Shown here piece by piece: positions 1 through 8,474 of a stretch of DNA of 64,000 nt (positions within the stretch are counted from its first letter, which is position 1; every line of letters begins with the position of its first letter). The position numbers were made by a program, and so were the translations under genes. The notes beneath the pieces were generated by a model, which did no database searches, was not told the origin of the DNA, and saw nothing but the letters and a program-made list of their open reading frames with translations. This DNA comes from JADJNY01 sp046349615 (lineage in GTDB: Bacteria > Planctomycetota > UBA1135 > GCA-002686595): assembly GCA_046349615.1 (NCBI GenBank), contig JAXMBZ010000005.1:186001-250000 (forward strand), in the 5' to 3' direction.

Positions 1-1
1 G

Positions 2-616
2 CGCCGGCTCGCGCCGAGCGCGAGCGGCGCGTGGAGCGAGCGCGTGCTCTACCGCGCGCCGGCGGCGAGCGATCCCGAGGTGCTGAAGATCAAGGACGCG
101 GGCTTCCTCCTCGATCCGTCCGGCCGCGCGCCGCACGTCGCGCTCGTCGCGTTCAAGCTCGGGCGCCTCGTCGCGCTCGACCTCGACGCGCCGGAGTCCG
201 CGCGCGTCGTGCACGAGGAGGCGGGCGGGCTCTCGCGCGTGACGCCGGATCCCGACGGCGGCGCGTGGGTGACGGGGTACGCGGGAAGAGTGCTCCACGT
301 CGTGCCGGAAGGCGCGAGCTTCCGCATCGACGTCGTCGACCAGGAAGGGACGGACAGCGGGCTCCGCGGCGCGGTGCTCGGGACGTTCCCGATCGGCGGG
401 GGCGAGACGGCGAACCTCGCGGTCTTCGGCTTCCATCGCCGCTGCCGCGCGCTCCTGCCGCGGAAGGGCGTGCTCGATCCCGTGACGCTCTTCGTCGACG
501 TCGAGCGCGGCCACGCGATCGAAGCGGCGGAGCTCGTGCCCGGCAACGCGGCGGACGAGCTCCTGCTCGGCGGCTACTCGAAGCAGGTGACGCTGCTCGT
601 CGCGCGTCCGCGCTGA
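2..616 (+). CDS. C-terminal part of an unrecognised protein (5' end outside window)
   Basis: The reading frame is open from the second base of the window to the TGA at 614-616, so the gene very probably begins upstream. An internal GTG at 44 is a possible but unsupported start. The 190+ residues visible contain short beta-strand-like units with G/D turns, such as PDPDGGAWVTGYAGRVLHV, reminiscent of the last blades of a WD40- or NHL-like propeller that reads out a value. No catalytic motif is visible and I do not recognise the family. It converges on the ABC transporter genes with a 4-base gap, so it is probably not functionally linked to them. Confidence 0.6.
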   Translation, partial: RRLAPSASGAWSERVLYRAPAASDPEVLKIKDAGFLLDPSGRAPHVALVAFKLGRLVALDLDAPESARVVHEEAGGLSRVTPDPDGGAWVTGYAGRVLHVVPEGASFRIDVVDQEGTDSGLRGAVLGTFPIGGGETANLAVFGFHRRCRALLPRKGVLDPVTLFVDVERGHAIEAAELVPGNAADELLLGGYSKQVTLLVARPR

Positions 617-620
617 CGCG

Positions 621-1403
621 CTACGGAGCGCGCTCTGCGGTCGGCACGATCTGGAGCGCGCCCGTCGCCGGGCTCCGCTCGACGACGACGTCGACGCCGA
701 AGACGCGCGCGACGTTCTCCGCGGTGAGCACGGCCTCCGGCGCGCCGCGCGCGACGACGCGGCCGGCGTCGAGCAGCACGAGCTCGTCGCAAACGCGCGC
801 GGCGAGCGCGAGCTCGTGCAGGACGATCACGCCTGCCGTGCCGCCGCGCCGCGTGAAGGCGCGCGCGAACGCGAGGACCTCGAGCTGGTGACGCAGGTCG
901 AGCTGCTGGATCGGCTCGTCGAAGAGGAGCACGCGCGGCTCCTGCGCGAGCGCCTGCGCGAGCAGGACGCGGCGGAACTCGCCGCCCGAGAGCTCGTCGA
1001 CGCCGCGGTCGGCGAGCGGAACGAGGTCGAGCTCCGCGAGCACGCGTTCGACGACCGCGCGGTCGTGGGCGCTCGCGCCGCCGAGCAGGCTCTCGTGCGC
1101 GAAGCGGCCGAGCTCGACGAACTGCCGCACGGGCACGGGGAAGGGGACCTCGCAGCGCTGCGGGACGACGGCGACCGTGCGCGCGACGACGCGGCGCGAG
1201 AGCGCGAACACGTCGCGGTCCTCGAGCTCGACCGTGCCCGCGCGCGGACGCAGCGCGCCGTGCAGACAGCGCAGGAGCGTCGACTTGCCCGCGCCGTTCG
1301 GCCCGACGAGGCCGACGAGCCGGCCCTCTTCGACGTCGAGGTCGACGCCCGCGAGCACGGGCGTTCGCCCGAACGCGTGCTCGATTCCGCGCGCGCGCAG
1401 CAT
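621..1403 (-). CDS. ABC transporter ATP-binding protein, FecCD/BtuCD-type metal-chelate importer
   Basis: This is the cytoplasmic ATPase that drives import of an iron-siderophore, heme or cobalamin-type chelate together with the permease upstream. The 260-residue protein has Walker A GPNGAGKST near residue 34, the ABC signature LSGGE, Walker B VLLFDEP and the switch His in VIVLHEL. The ATG at 1403 overlaps the permease stop as TGATG, which fixes the start and indicates translational coupling. Substrate cannot be deduced: no B12 box is visible upstream of the operon and no receptor gene is adjacent. The length is typical for FecE/BtuD-like proteins. Confidence 0.9.
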   Translation of the reverse strand: MLRARGIEHAFGRTPVLAGVDLDVEEGRLVGLVGPNGAGKSTLLRCLHGALRPRAGTVELEDRDVFALSRRVVARTVAVVPQRCEVPFPVPVRQFVELGRFAHESLLGGASAHDRAVVERVLAELDLVPLADRGVDELSGGEFRRVLLAQALAQEPRVLLFDEPIQQLDLRHQLEVLAFARAFTRRGGTAGVIVLHELALAARVCDELVLLDAGRVVARGAPEAVLTAENVARVFGVDVVVERSPATGALQIVPTAERAP

Positions 1404-2425
1404 CACGAGCCCCCTCCGCGGCGCGCGCTCGCGCGCAGGATCGCGAGGAAGCACGGCACGCCGACGAGCGACGTCAAGACGCCGAGCGGCAGCTCGTTCG
1501 GCGCGACCGCGGTGCGCGCGACGGCGTCGGTGCCGAGCACGAGCAGCGCGCCGAGCGCCGCGCTCGCGGGGAGGAGCACGCGGTGGTCCGTCCCGACGAT
1601 CCGCCGCGCGGCGTGGGGGACGACGAGCCCGACGAACGCGATCACGCCTGCGACGGAGACCGCGAGGCTCGTCAGCGCGCACGCGACGACGAGCACGACG
1701 TTGCCCGACGTCCGCGTCGCGAGCCCGAGCCGGTCCGCGCTCTCCTCGCCGAGCGCGAACAGGTCGAGCCGCCGCGCGAGGAGCCGTGCGAGCACGAGCC
1801 CGCCGAGGACGAACGGCGCGGTCCACGCGAGCGTGGTCCACGCGACCTGGCCGAGCCCGCCGAGCAGGAAGATCACCATGCGCGAGAGCTGTCCTTCGTC
1901 GCGCGACGCGTACTGCACGAGGCCGATCAGCGCGCCGAAGAGGAGCCCGACGTTGACGCCCGTCAGGAGCACGATCTGCGACGGGAATCCGCGGCGCGTG
2001 CGCGCGATCGCGAGCACGAGCGCCGTGCCCGCGACCGCCGTCGCGATCGAGAGCGCGACCGACGCGGCGAAGCCGAGGCCGATCCACACGCCGAGCACGC
2101 GTCCGAACCCGGCGGCCTGCGCCGTGCCGATCAAGGACGGGCTCGCGAGCGGATCGCGCAGGAGCGCCTGGAGCAGGCACCCGGCCGAGCCGAGCGACGC
2201 GCCGACGCACGCCGCGGCGAGCGCGCGCGGCAGGCGCATCTCGACGACGAGCGTGCGCGCCGTCGAACCGTCGTCGCGCCCCGCGAGCGCGTCGCCGAGC
2301 ACGCGCGCGACGTCCGCGAGCGGCACGTCGATCACGCCGATCGCGAGCGACGCGAGGACCGCCGCGGCCACGAGCGCGAGGCCGAGCGCGAGGACGGCGC
2401 CGGGCCGTGCGCGCAGGGCGCTCAT
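1403..2425 (-). CDS. FecCD/BtuC-family ABC transporter permease
   Basis: An inner-membrane permease of 340 residues, the usual length for this family, with about nine to ten hydrophobic segments. It has the family-typical motif RLPRALAAACVGASLGSAG near residue 65 and the GLVVPHAAR loop near residue 265 that contacts the ATPase. The start ATG at 2425 overlaps the stop of the binding-protein gene (ATGA), and its stop overlaps the ATPase start. The three genes therefore form a compact binding protein-permease-ATPase operon read on the minus strand. The likely cargo is a metal chelate or cobalamin; the exact substrate is not evident. Confidence 0.92.
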   Translation of the reverse strand: MSALRARPGAVLALGLALVAAAVLASLAIGVIDVPLADVARVLGDALAGRDDGSTARTLVVEMRLPRALAAACVGASLGSAGCLLQALLRDPLASPSLIGTAQAAGFGRVLGVWIGLGFAASVALSIATAVAGTALVLAIARTRRGFPSQIVLLTGVNVGLLFGALIGLVQYASRDEGQLSRMVIFLLGGLGQVAWTTLAWTAPFVLGGLVLARLLARRLDLFALGEESADRLGLATRTSGNVVLVVACALTSLAVSVAGVIAFVGLVVPHAARRIVGTDHRVLLPASAALGALLVLGTDAVARTAVAPNELPLGVLTSLVGVPCFLAILRASARRGGGS

Positions 2426-3291
2426 CGTCGCGCGGCTCCGGCGCGCGCGAGCTCGGGGTGGATCCAGGAGAGGAGTTCGCTGCGGCAGCCGTCGACGCAG
2501 CTCGGCCCCGGGTACTGGACGCGGCGCTCGCGCTCGCTCAACCGATGCACCCGGCCGGCGCGGACGGCGCTGGTGCGCTCCCACCCGGGCCGGAGCGCGA
2601 CCTCCTCGGGCGCGTCGCTCCACGGCGAGAGCACGATCACCTCGGGATCGGCCGCGAGGATCGCCTCCGACGTGAGCACGGGGTTCGCGAGCGGCAGGTC
2701 GCCCGCGACGTTGACGCCGCCCGCGAGCCGCAGCATCGCGTCGACGACCGTGCCGCGTCCGACGGTGCGCCCGGCGCGGCCCGCTTCGTAGTAGACGCGC
2801 ACGCGCGGCAGCGCCGCGACCTCGGCCGCGATCGCGTCGGCCTCCGCGCGCATCACGCGCACGACTTCCTCGGCGCGATCGTCGAGGCCGATCCGCGCGC
2901 CGAGCGCGCGCACGTCCCCGGCGATCCCGTCGAGATCCGTCGCGTTCGACGCCCAGAAGACGTCCACGCCGCGGCCGCCGAGCACGGGCTCGAGGTCGCG
3001 CTTCGCGACGACGAGGTCGGGCGCGAGCGCGAGGATCGCCTCGACGTTGAGCGCCTTCGACGGACCCGCGTGGTCGTCGTTCCGGAGCTTGACGAGGCCC
3101 TCCGTTCCGGGGACGAAGCAGTCCTCCTCGACGCCGACGACGCGGTCGAGCGCGCCGAGCCGGGCGAGCGTGTCGACGGAGCCCACCGTCAGCGCGACGA
3201 TGCGTCGCGGCGTCGCGGCGGACTCGGTGGGAGCCGCGGGGCGGCACGCGGCCGCGAGGAACCCGGCGGTGAGGAGGACGAGCGCGCGCAT
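2422..3291 (-). CDS. Metal-chelate/cobalamin ABC transporter substrate-binding lipoprotein
   Basis: An exported binding protein of the BtuF/FepB-like group, first gene of the importer operon. The N-terminus has a hydrophobic stretch ending in LAAAC, a lipobox that places the mature protein on the outer face of the cytoplasmic membrane. Typical features of the fold follow: PRRIVALTVGSVDTL, then the NVEAILALAPDLVVA motif near residue 82, a long central helix and a second lobe with AGGVNVAGDLPLANPVLTSE. It is 289 residues and appears complete. Two close cysteines near the end (PSCVDGC) are unusual for the family and might bind a metal or form a disulfide. Ligand identity remains open. Confidence 0.88.
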   Translation of the reverse strand: MRALVLLTAGFLAAACRPAAPTESAATPRRIVALTVGSVDTLARLGALDRVVGVEEDCFVPGTEGLVKLRNDDHAGPSKALNVEAILALAPDLVVAKRDLEPVLGGRGVDVFWASNATDLDGIAGDVRALGARIGLDDRAEEVVRVMRAEADAIAAEVAALPRVRVYYEAGRAGRTVGRGTVVDAMLRLAGGVNVAGDLPLANPVLTSEAILAADPEVIVLSPWSDAPEEVALRPGWERTSAVRAGRVHRLSERERRVQYPGPSCVDGCRSELLSWIHPELARAGAARR

Positions 3292-3440
3292 CGGCAGGGG
3301 GCACGCTAGCTCCGCGCGACCTCCGGGTCACGCGGAAGAGACGGTCCACCGCGCCGGAGGCGGACGAACCGGCTGCGGGGATCTCGGGTAGAGTGGAAGG
3401 AGCTCGCCGTCCCCGCCCGTCGCACGCTTCGGAGGTCTCG

Positions 3441-4514
3441 ATGCGCCTGCTCTTCCGTCCGTCCACGCTCCGCGCTCCGCTCACGCTCGGCGCCGGCGTG
3501 CTCGCCCTCGCCTCGCTCGCGTCCGCGTCGTTCACGACGGCGTTCGACGCGTCGTTCCACGGCCAGCCGTGGACGCGCTACGCGCAGTGGGAGTCGTTCA
3601 CGCAGGCGAATCTGCTCCCGAACTCGCCCGACGTCCCGGGCGGGACGTCGCCGAACGCGGCCGTGTACCAGCTCGCGAGCGGCGGCGTGATCACGGGCGC
3701 CGGCAACCTCGACAACCTGACCCTCCCGCCGGTCTACGCGATCACCGAGACGGTGCCCGGCGACGCGCGCGAGGTCGTGCTCCAGGTGTGCATCCTGCTG
3801 AACCCGATCAACTGGAACTCGTTCACGCTGACGTACACGGACGGTCTCGGCGGGACGCACGTCCTGCTGCCGACGACGTCGACGTACCTCGTCCACCTGA
3901 TGGGCCGCGACGAGCGCGTGATCACCTGGGACCTGACCGGCGTCGCGGACGTCGTCGGTTCGTACCGCATCGACTTCTCGGCGACGAACTCGTTCACGAC
4001 GCTCGACGCGGTCAAGCTCGACACGCGCTTCGACGGTCCGAGCGGGATCGGATTCTGCGCTGGAGACGGCCTCGACCCGCTCGTGACCGTCGCGTGCCCG
4101 TGCGGGAACTTCGGCGCGCCGGGGAACGGCTGCGCGAACTCGGTCAACGCGAGCGGAGCGCACCTCGACACGTTCGGCACGGTGGCGAACGACGACGTGA
4201 TGCTCGCGGGCACGCTGATGCCGGCGACGGTGTCGTGCATCTACCTCCAAGGCGACGCGAACACGCAGTCCGTGTTCGGCGACGGCGTGCGGTGCGCGGG
4301 CGGGACGCTCCTGCGCCTGCGGACGCGTTCGAACGTCGGCGGCGCGAGCTTCTTCCCCGACTCGACGGACACGATCACGCTGTCGCAGCGCGGCGGCGTG
4401 ACGGTCGGGAGCGGCGCGACGCGCTACTACCAGACCTACTACCGCAACTCGGCGCCGCTCTTCTGCCCGCCGGAGACGTTCAACGTCACGAACGGCGTGA
4501 CCGTGACCTGGTGA
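3441..4514 (+). CDS. Secreted protein with C-terminal Cys-rich planctomycete module (copy 1)
   Basis: The start at 3441 is chosen because GGAGGT lies at 3431-3436 and the protein then opens with a signal peptide (MRLLFRP..., hydrophobic core, LASASF). Residues about 30-200 form an unrecognised beta-rich domain. Residues 205-357 form a module with FCAGDG, CPCGNFGAPGNGCANS, CIYLQGD, FGDGVRCAGG and a closing RYYQTYYRNSAPLFC plus ETFNVTNGV. The same module ends the protein at 30597-31730. The even spacing of Cys residues suggests disulfides outside the cytoplasm. Function is unknown. Such C-termini are, to my knowledge, frequent among exported proteins of some planctomycetes. Confidence 0.85.
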   Translation: MRLLFRPSTLRAPLTLGAGVLALASLASASFTTAFDASFHGQPWTRYAQWESFTQANLLPNSPDVPGGTSPNAAVYQLASGGVITGAGNLDNLTLPPVYAITETVPGDAREVVLQVCILLNPINWNSFTLTYTDGLGGTHVLLPTTSTYLVHLMGRDERVITWDLTGVADVVGSYRIDFSATNSFTTLDAVKLDTRFDGPSGIGFCAGDGLDPLVTVACPCGNFGAPGNGCANSVNASGAHLDTFGTVANDDVMLAGTLMPATVSCIYLQGDANTQSVFGDGVRCAGGTLLRLRTRSNVGGASFFPDSTDTITLSQRGGVTVGSGATRYYQTYYRNSAPLFCPPETFNVTNGVTVTW

Positions 4515-5414
4515 TCACGCCGCGCGGCGCGCGCAGAGCGCGAGCGCGATCCCGCCGAGGATCGTCGCGCCGCACGCGGCGAGGCGCGGCGTGAGCGTCT
4601 CACCGAGCGCGAGCACGCCGCCGAACGCGGCGAGCACGGGCACGGCGAGCTGCACGAGCGCCGCGCGCGCGGACGAGAGGTCCCGCAGCGCCGCGAACCA
4701 CACGACGTAGCCGAGCCCCGACGTGAGCGCGCCGGAGAGCACGGCGAGCACGAGCCCGTGCGCACTCGCGTGCACGCGGCCCGCGTCGAGTTCTCCCGCG
4801 CGCTCGAACACGGCGGCGAGCGCGAGCGCAGCGAGCACGATCGGCGTCCCGCGCGCGAAGTTGCCCGCCGTGTCCCCGAGCGCGTCCTTCGACCCGCGTC
4901 CGGCGAGCGAGTACCGGCCCCACGCGACCCCCGCGAGCGCCATCGAGCCCGCGGCGAGGAGCGGCGGCGCGGCGAGCCCGGGCAGGACGAGCGCGACGAG
5001 CCCGCCCGCCGCGAGCGCGAGCCCGAGCCACTCGAGCGGCGGCGGACGCTCGCCGCCGCGCACCGCCGCGAGGAGCATCGTGAGCTGCACCGCGCCGAAC
5101 AAGAGCAGCGCGCCCGTCCCCGCGGTGAGGTCGCGGTACGCGAACGAGAACGCGAGCGCGTACAGCACGAGCCACGCCGCGGCGCGCGCGCTCCCGCCGA
5201 AGCGCGGCGCGCGCGCAGGGACGACGCCCCGACGCGCGAGCGCGAGCACCGCGAGGACGGCGCCGCCCGACGCGACGCGGGCCGCGGTGAAGCTCGCGGC
5301 ATCGATCGCGCCCGCACCGAGCGCCTTGCGGCAGAGGAGCGAATTCGCGGCGAACGCGACGAGCGCGAGGCTCGTCAGCGCGAACGTGCGCGCGGTTCGA
5401 AGCGGCACGCTCAT
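4515..5414 (-). CDS. EamA/DMT-family transporter
   Basis: A 299-residue inner-membrane protein with about ten hydrophobic segments arranged as two EamA repeats of roughly 140 residues each, the usual architecture of drug/metabolite exporters. The N-terminal FAANSLLCRKAL segment matches the first helix of many family members. The second repeat ends with PVLAAFGGVLALGETLT, the typical EamA motif with a Glu in the penultimate helix region. The substrate is not predictable; amino acids or small metabolites are common cargo. Its stop codon abuts the stop of the convergent secreted protein gene with no bases between. Confidence 0.88.
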   Translation of the reverse strand: MSVPLRTARTFALTSLALVAFAANSLLCRKALGAGAIDAASFTAARVASGGAVLAVLALARRGVVPARAPRFGGSARAAAWLVLYALAFSFAYRDLTAGTGALLLFGAVQLTMLLAAVRGGERPPPLEWLGLALAAGGLVALVLPGLAAPPLLAAGSMALAGVAWGRYSLAGRGSKDALGDTAGNFARGTPIVLAALALAAVFERAGELDAGRVHASAHGLVLAVLSGALTSGLGYVVWFAALRDLSSARAALVQLAVPVLAAFGGVLALGETLTPRLAACGATILGGIALALCARRAA

Positions 5415-5445
5415 GCGGGGGACCGCGCGAATCGCGAGCCGTGCA

Positions 5446-6471
5446 TCACTTGTACGCGATCGCCGCGCTCGACGGACCGGCGAGGTGGAGCACCTCGAAG
5501 CGCGTGAAGCCCGCCTCGCGGCACCAGCCCTGGAAGTCGGCGCCCGAGAAGTCGAAGGCGTCGCCGAACTCGATGAGCATGTTGAGGGACATCAGCAGGC
5601 CGAATGCGTTCTGACGCCGCTCGTCGTCGATCAAGGCCTCGATCGCGACGAGCGCACCGCCCTTCGGCAGCGCGGCGTAGGCGGAGCGGACGAGGTGCTT
5701 CTTCCTCTCGAGGTTCCAGTCGTGGAGGATCATGCCCATCGTGATCACGTCCGCCTCGGGCAGCGGATCGACGAAGAAGTCGCCCGCGGCGGTGCTCACG
5801 CGCTCCGAGAGCCCTTGGCGCGCGATCGCCTTCTTCGCGATCGATTCGACGGGCGGCAGGTCGAAGCTCGTGCAGCGCATGTGGGGGTGCCGTTTCGCGA
5901 CCTCGGTCGAGAGGAGCCCCGTCGCGCCGCCGACGTCGCACAAGGTCGCGTACCTCGAGAAGTCGAAGCGCTCCGCGAACGCCTCGAAGTTGATGCGCGA
6001 GAGGCCCGTCATGGCGCCCATGAACTGCTCCAGCTTCGGGAGCTCGGCGTAGAGCTCCTCGAAGATGCCCTTGCGCCCGTGCTTGACCTCGTTCTGCGGC
6101 TTCCCCGTCTTCAGCGCGGCGGGCAGGTCGTGCCAGAACTGGAAGAGGCGCGCGTTCAGCATCACGAGGATGCCGCCGACGTAGCGCGGGCTCGCGGCGT
6201 CGAGGTAGAGGCGCCCCGCCTCCGTGTTGTGGTACCGGGCGGAGGGACCGTTGCCCTCGCGCGCGAGGAAGCCCATCGCCACGAGTGCGTCGAAGAAGTC
6301 GTACCAACCGCGCGGGTGGAGCCCGAGCTCGCCGCCGAGTTCCGCCGCGGTCAGCTTGCGGTCGGCGAGGCGCGTGAACACGCCGAACTCGACCGCGGTG
6401 AGCAAGACCTTCGAGGACCAGAACGCGAACGCGGTCTGCAGGACGGGCGCGACGTCGGGCAGCGACTTCAT
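5446..6471 (-). CDS. SAM-dependent O-methyltransferase with dimerisation domain
   Basis: A 341-residue protein with an N-terminal winged-helix dimerisation domain (residues about 10-100, TAVEFGVFTRLADRKLTAAEL) and a Rossmann methyltransferase domain. The SAM motif is CDVGGATGLLSTE near residue 175, followed by TSFDLPPVE, and the catalytic His region is MGMILHDWN near residue 240. This layout matches plant COMT / acetylserotonin O-methyltransferase-like enzymes that methylate hydroxyl groups on aromatic or polyketide-like small molecules. The acceptor is unknown, and no secondary-metabolite genes are adjacent. It stands alone between an EamA exporter and the serine operon, and the exporter is co-directional, so a shared metabolite is possible but unproven. 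Confidence 0.85.
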   Translation of the reverse strand: MKSLPDVAPVLQTAFAFWSSKVLLTAVEFGVFTRLADRKLTAAELGGELGLHPRGWYDFFDALVAMGFLAREGNGPSARYHNTEAGRLYLDAASPRYVGGILVMLNARLFQFWHDLPAALKTGKPQNEVKHGRKGIFEELYAELPKLEQFMGAMTGLSRINFEAFAERFDFSRYATLCDVGGATGLLSTEVAKRHPHMRCTSFDLPPVESIAKKAIARQGLSERVSTAAGDFFVDPLPEADVITMGMILHDWNLERKKHLVRSAYAALPKGGALVAIEALIDDERRQNAFGLLMSLNMLIEFGDAFDFSGADFQGWCREAGFTRFEVLHLAGPSSAAIAYK

Positions 6472-6544
6472 GCGCGCGGATGCTCCGCGCGGGAGGAGCG
6501 CGCGTCAACCTGACGTGGCCCGAGAGTCGTGTTTTCCGCGCGGG

Positions 6545-7672
6545 TCAGCGCTGCGCCTTCACCGCGTCGTCCGCGAACGCGAGCAGCTCCGCGAGCGACT
6601 CCTCCGTGTGGTCGCCCATGTGCCCGATGCGGAACGTCTTGCCCTTCAAGTCGCCGTAGCCGTCGCCGATCTGGTGGCCCTTCGCCTTGAGCGCGTCGAT
6701 CAGCTTCGTCACGTCGAGCCCGCCCGACTGCACGCACGAGATCGTGGGGGACTGGAACTCGGGCGCGGGGAGCATGGAGAGGTCGTTCGAGCTCGCCCAT
6801 GCCTCGGTCTGCTGCTGCATGCGCACGTGCTTGTCGAAGCGCGCCTGCCACGCCGCGGCGCCGGTCTTTCCCTGGTCGCGCTTCGGGAGCGTCACGCCGT
6901 TCGTGATGTCCTCGAGCTGCTTCGCGAGCGCGTAGTAGAGCGAGATGCACGGCGTCGCGGGCGTCGCGCGTTGCTCGTGGCCTTCGACGATCTTGATCGG
7001 ATCGAGGTAGAAGCCGCGGAGCTTCTGCTGCTTCGCGCCCTCGAGGTAGCGCTGCGACGCGCACACGACGCTGATGCCCGGCGGCAGCGCGAACGCCTTC
7101 TGCACGCCCGCGAAGCCGAAGTCGAGGCGGTTCGCGTCGAAGTCGACGGGCGCGCCCGCGATGTAGCTCACGAGGTCGACGAGGAAGAGCACGTTCGGGT
7201 GCTTCGCGAGCACCTTCGCGATCCCTGCGAGCGGCGTTCGCACGCCCGTCGACGTCTCGTTCGAGACGAGCGTCAGCGCGTCGAACGGGCCTTTCTCGGC
7301 GAGCGCCTTCTCGACGACGGCGAGGTCGAACGACTGGCCCATCGGGACCTCGACCTTGTGCGCGTCCTTGCCGACGAGCCCCGCGATCTCGTACCAGCGC
7401 TTGCTGAACGAGCCGTTGACGAGGCAGAGCACGCGCGGACCGACGCCCTTGAGCGCGCTCTCCATCATCCCCGTGGCGCTCGTCGTGTGCACCGCGACGT
7501 GCGCGGTCGAGTTCGGCGCGAGCCCGAACGCGAGCTTCAGGCCGGGATCGAGGCGCTCCGTGAGCGTCGTCATCGCCTTCGAGCGGTGCCCGATCATCGG
7601 GCGCGCGCACTCGGCGAGGATCTCGGGACGGACGTGGGTGGGACCGGGGATCCAGAGGAGGTTCTGTGCCAT
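6545..7672 (-). CDS. Class V aminotransferase, probable phosphoserine transaminase
   Basis: A 375-residue PLP enzyme of the alanine-glyoxylate/serine-pyruvate aminotransferase group. It opens with LWIPGPTHVRPEIL and has the PLP-binding Lys in FGFAGVQKAFALPPG near residue 188. It lacks the usual SerC sequence, yet it follows serA and serB on the same strand; five bases separate it from serB. Class V enzymes of this group are known to replace SerC in several archaea and bacteria. I therefore infer it converts 3-phosphohydroxypyruvate and glutamate to phosphoserine. The start ATG at 7672 gives the typical N-terminus; longer upstream frames are GC artefacts. Alternative: alanine- or serine-glyoxylate aminotransferase. 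Confidence 0.85.
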   Translation of the reverse strand: MAQNLLWIPGPTHVRPEILAECARPMIGHRSKAMTTLTERLDPGLKLAFGLAPNSTAHVAVHTTSATGMMESALKGVGPRVLCLVNGSFSKRWYEIAGLVGKDAHKVEVPMGQSFDLAVVEKALAEKGPFDALTLVSNETSTGVRTPLAGIAKVLAKHPNVLFLVDLVSYIAGAPVDFDANRLDFGFAGVQKAFALPPGISVVCASQRYLEGAKQQKLRGFYLDPIKIVEGHEQRATPATPCISLYYALAKQLEDITNGVTLPKRDQGKTGAAAWQARFDKHVRMQQQTEAWASSNDLSMLPAPEFQSPTISCVQSGGLDVTKLIDALKAKGHQIGDGYGDLKGKTFRIGHMGDHTEESLAELLAFADDAVKAQR

Positions 7673-7677
7673 GGTGG

Positions 7678-8430
7678 TCAGCTCGTGAGGCGCGCGGCGC
7701 GGAGCAGCGCTGCGTGTTCGGGTGCGCGGGACAGTGTGGCGATCTCCGCGGGGGAAAGCAGCAACGGGACGAGCCCCGCGAGGCTCTTCGTCGCGCACGC
7801 GACCCGCGCGCGCTCGAACACGGCCGCGCGGCGCACGACGCCGCCGTACGCGACGAAACGATCCGCGCCGTCGTCGGCCTCGCCGGCTTCGAGGTCCGTC
7901 TTGCCGTCGCCGACGAGCGCCAGCGGCCGCGCGTCCGCCGCGGCGCCGAGCGCGCGGAGGACCTCGACCTTGCCGCCGCTCCGTGCGAGCGGCGAGCGTT
8001 CGTCGAAGCCGGCGTACGCGCCCTGCGCGTCGAAGCGGAGCTCGACGGCGTGCACGTCGGCGGCGGGGACGCCGAGCTCGCGCGCGAGCGCGCGCACGGC
8101 GGGCGCGACGCCGCCGGAGACGATCACGACGCGCTTTCCGAGCGCCTGCAGCGCGCGCACGAGCTCCTTCGCCTCGGGCACGGCGCGCGCGACGTATTCG
8201 TCTCCCAGGCGCTCGACGCGCTCCTTCGTCGGCCGCACGAGCTCGAGGCGCAGGCCGTAGACCGCCTCGAGCGCGAGCTCGCCCGCCATCGCGCGGTTCG
8301 TGAGCTCCTCGATCCGCGCGCGGTCCGCGCCGGCGAGCTCGTCGATGCCCTCGATCGCCGACAGCGTCGAGTCGCAGTCGAACACGATCGTGCGGTAGGG
8401 CGGGGGCGTGTCGCGGAGCACGGGGAGCAT
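7678..8430 (-). CDS. serB: Phosphoserine phosphatase
   Basis: A HAD-superfamily phosphatase of 250 residues that hydrolyses phosphoserine to serine. Motif I is VFDCDSTLSAIEGIDELAG near residue 16, with the nucleophilic Asp and the acid/base two residues later. Motif II is VIVSGGVAPAV near residue 99, and motif III is ALVGDGKTDLEA. The GIDELAG segment is typical of the SerB lid region. The start is set at the ATG 8430; the frame extends further upstream but only as Arg-rich shadow. It lies between serA (44-base gap) and the aminotransferase, giving all three enzymes from 3-phosphoglycerate to serine in one operon. Confidence 0.92.
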   Translation of the reverse strand: MLPVLRDTPPPYRTIVFDCDSTLSAIEGIDELAGADRARIEELTNRAMAGELALEAVYGLRLELVRPTKERVERLGDEYVARAVPEAKELVRALQALGKRVVIVSGGVAPAVRALARELGVPAADVHAVELRFDAQGAYAGFDERSPLARSGGKVEVLRALGAAADARPLALVGDGKTDLEAGEADDGADRFVAYGGVVRRAAVFERARVACATKSLAGLVPLLLSPAEIATLSRAPEHAALLRAARLTS

Positions 8431-8474
8431 CGTGGACGTGGGCGCGGACGAGTGAGCGCGGCCGCGCGCGGGGC

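Noticed and set aside
3292..3440. Cobalamin riboswitch upstream of the metal-chelate importer
   Set aside because: No B12 box or long structured leader fits into the 149 bases; the importer substrate was left open.
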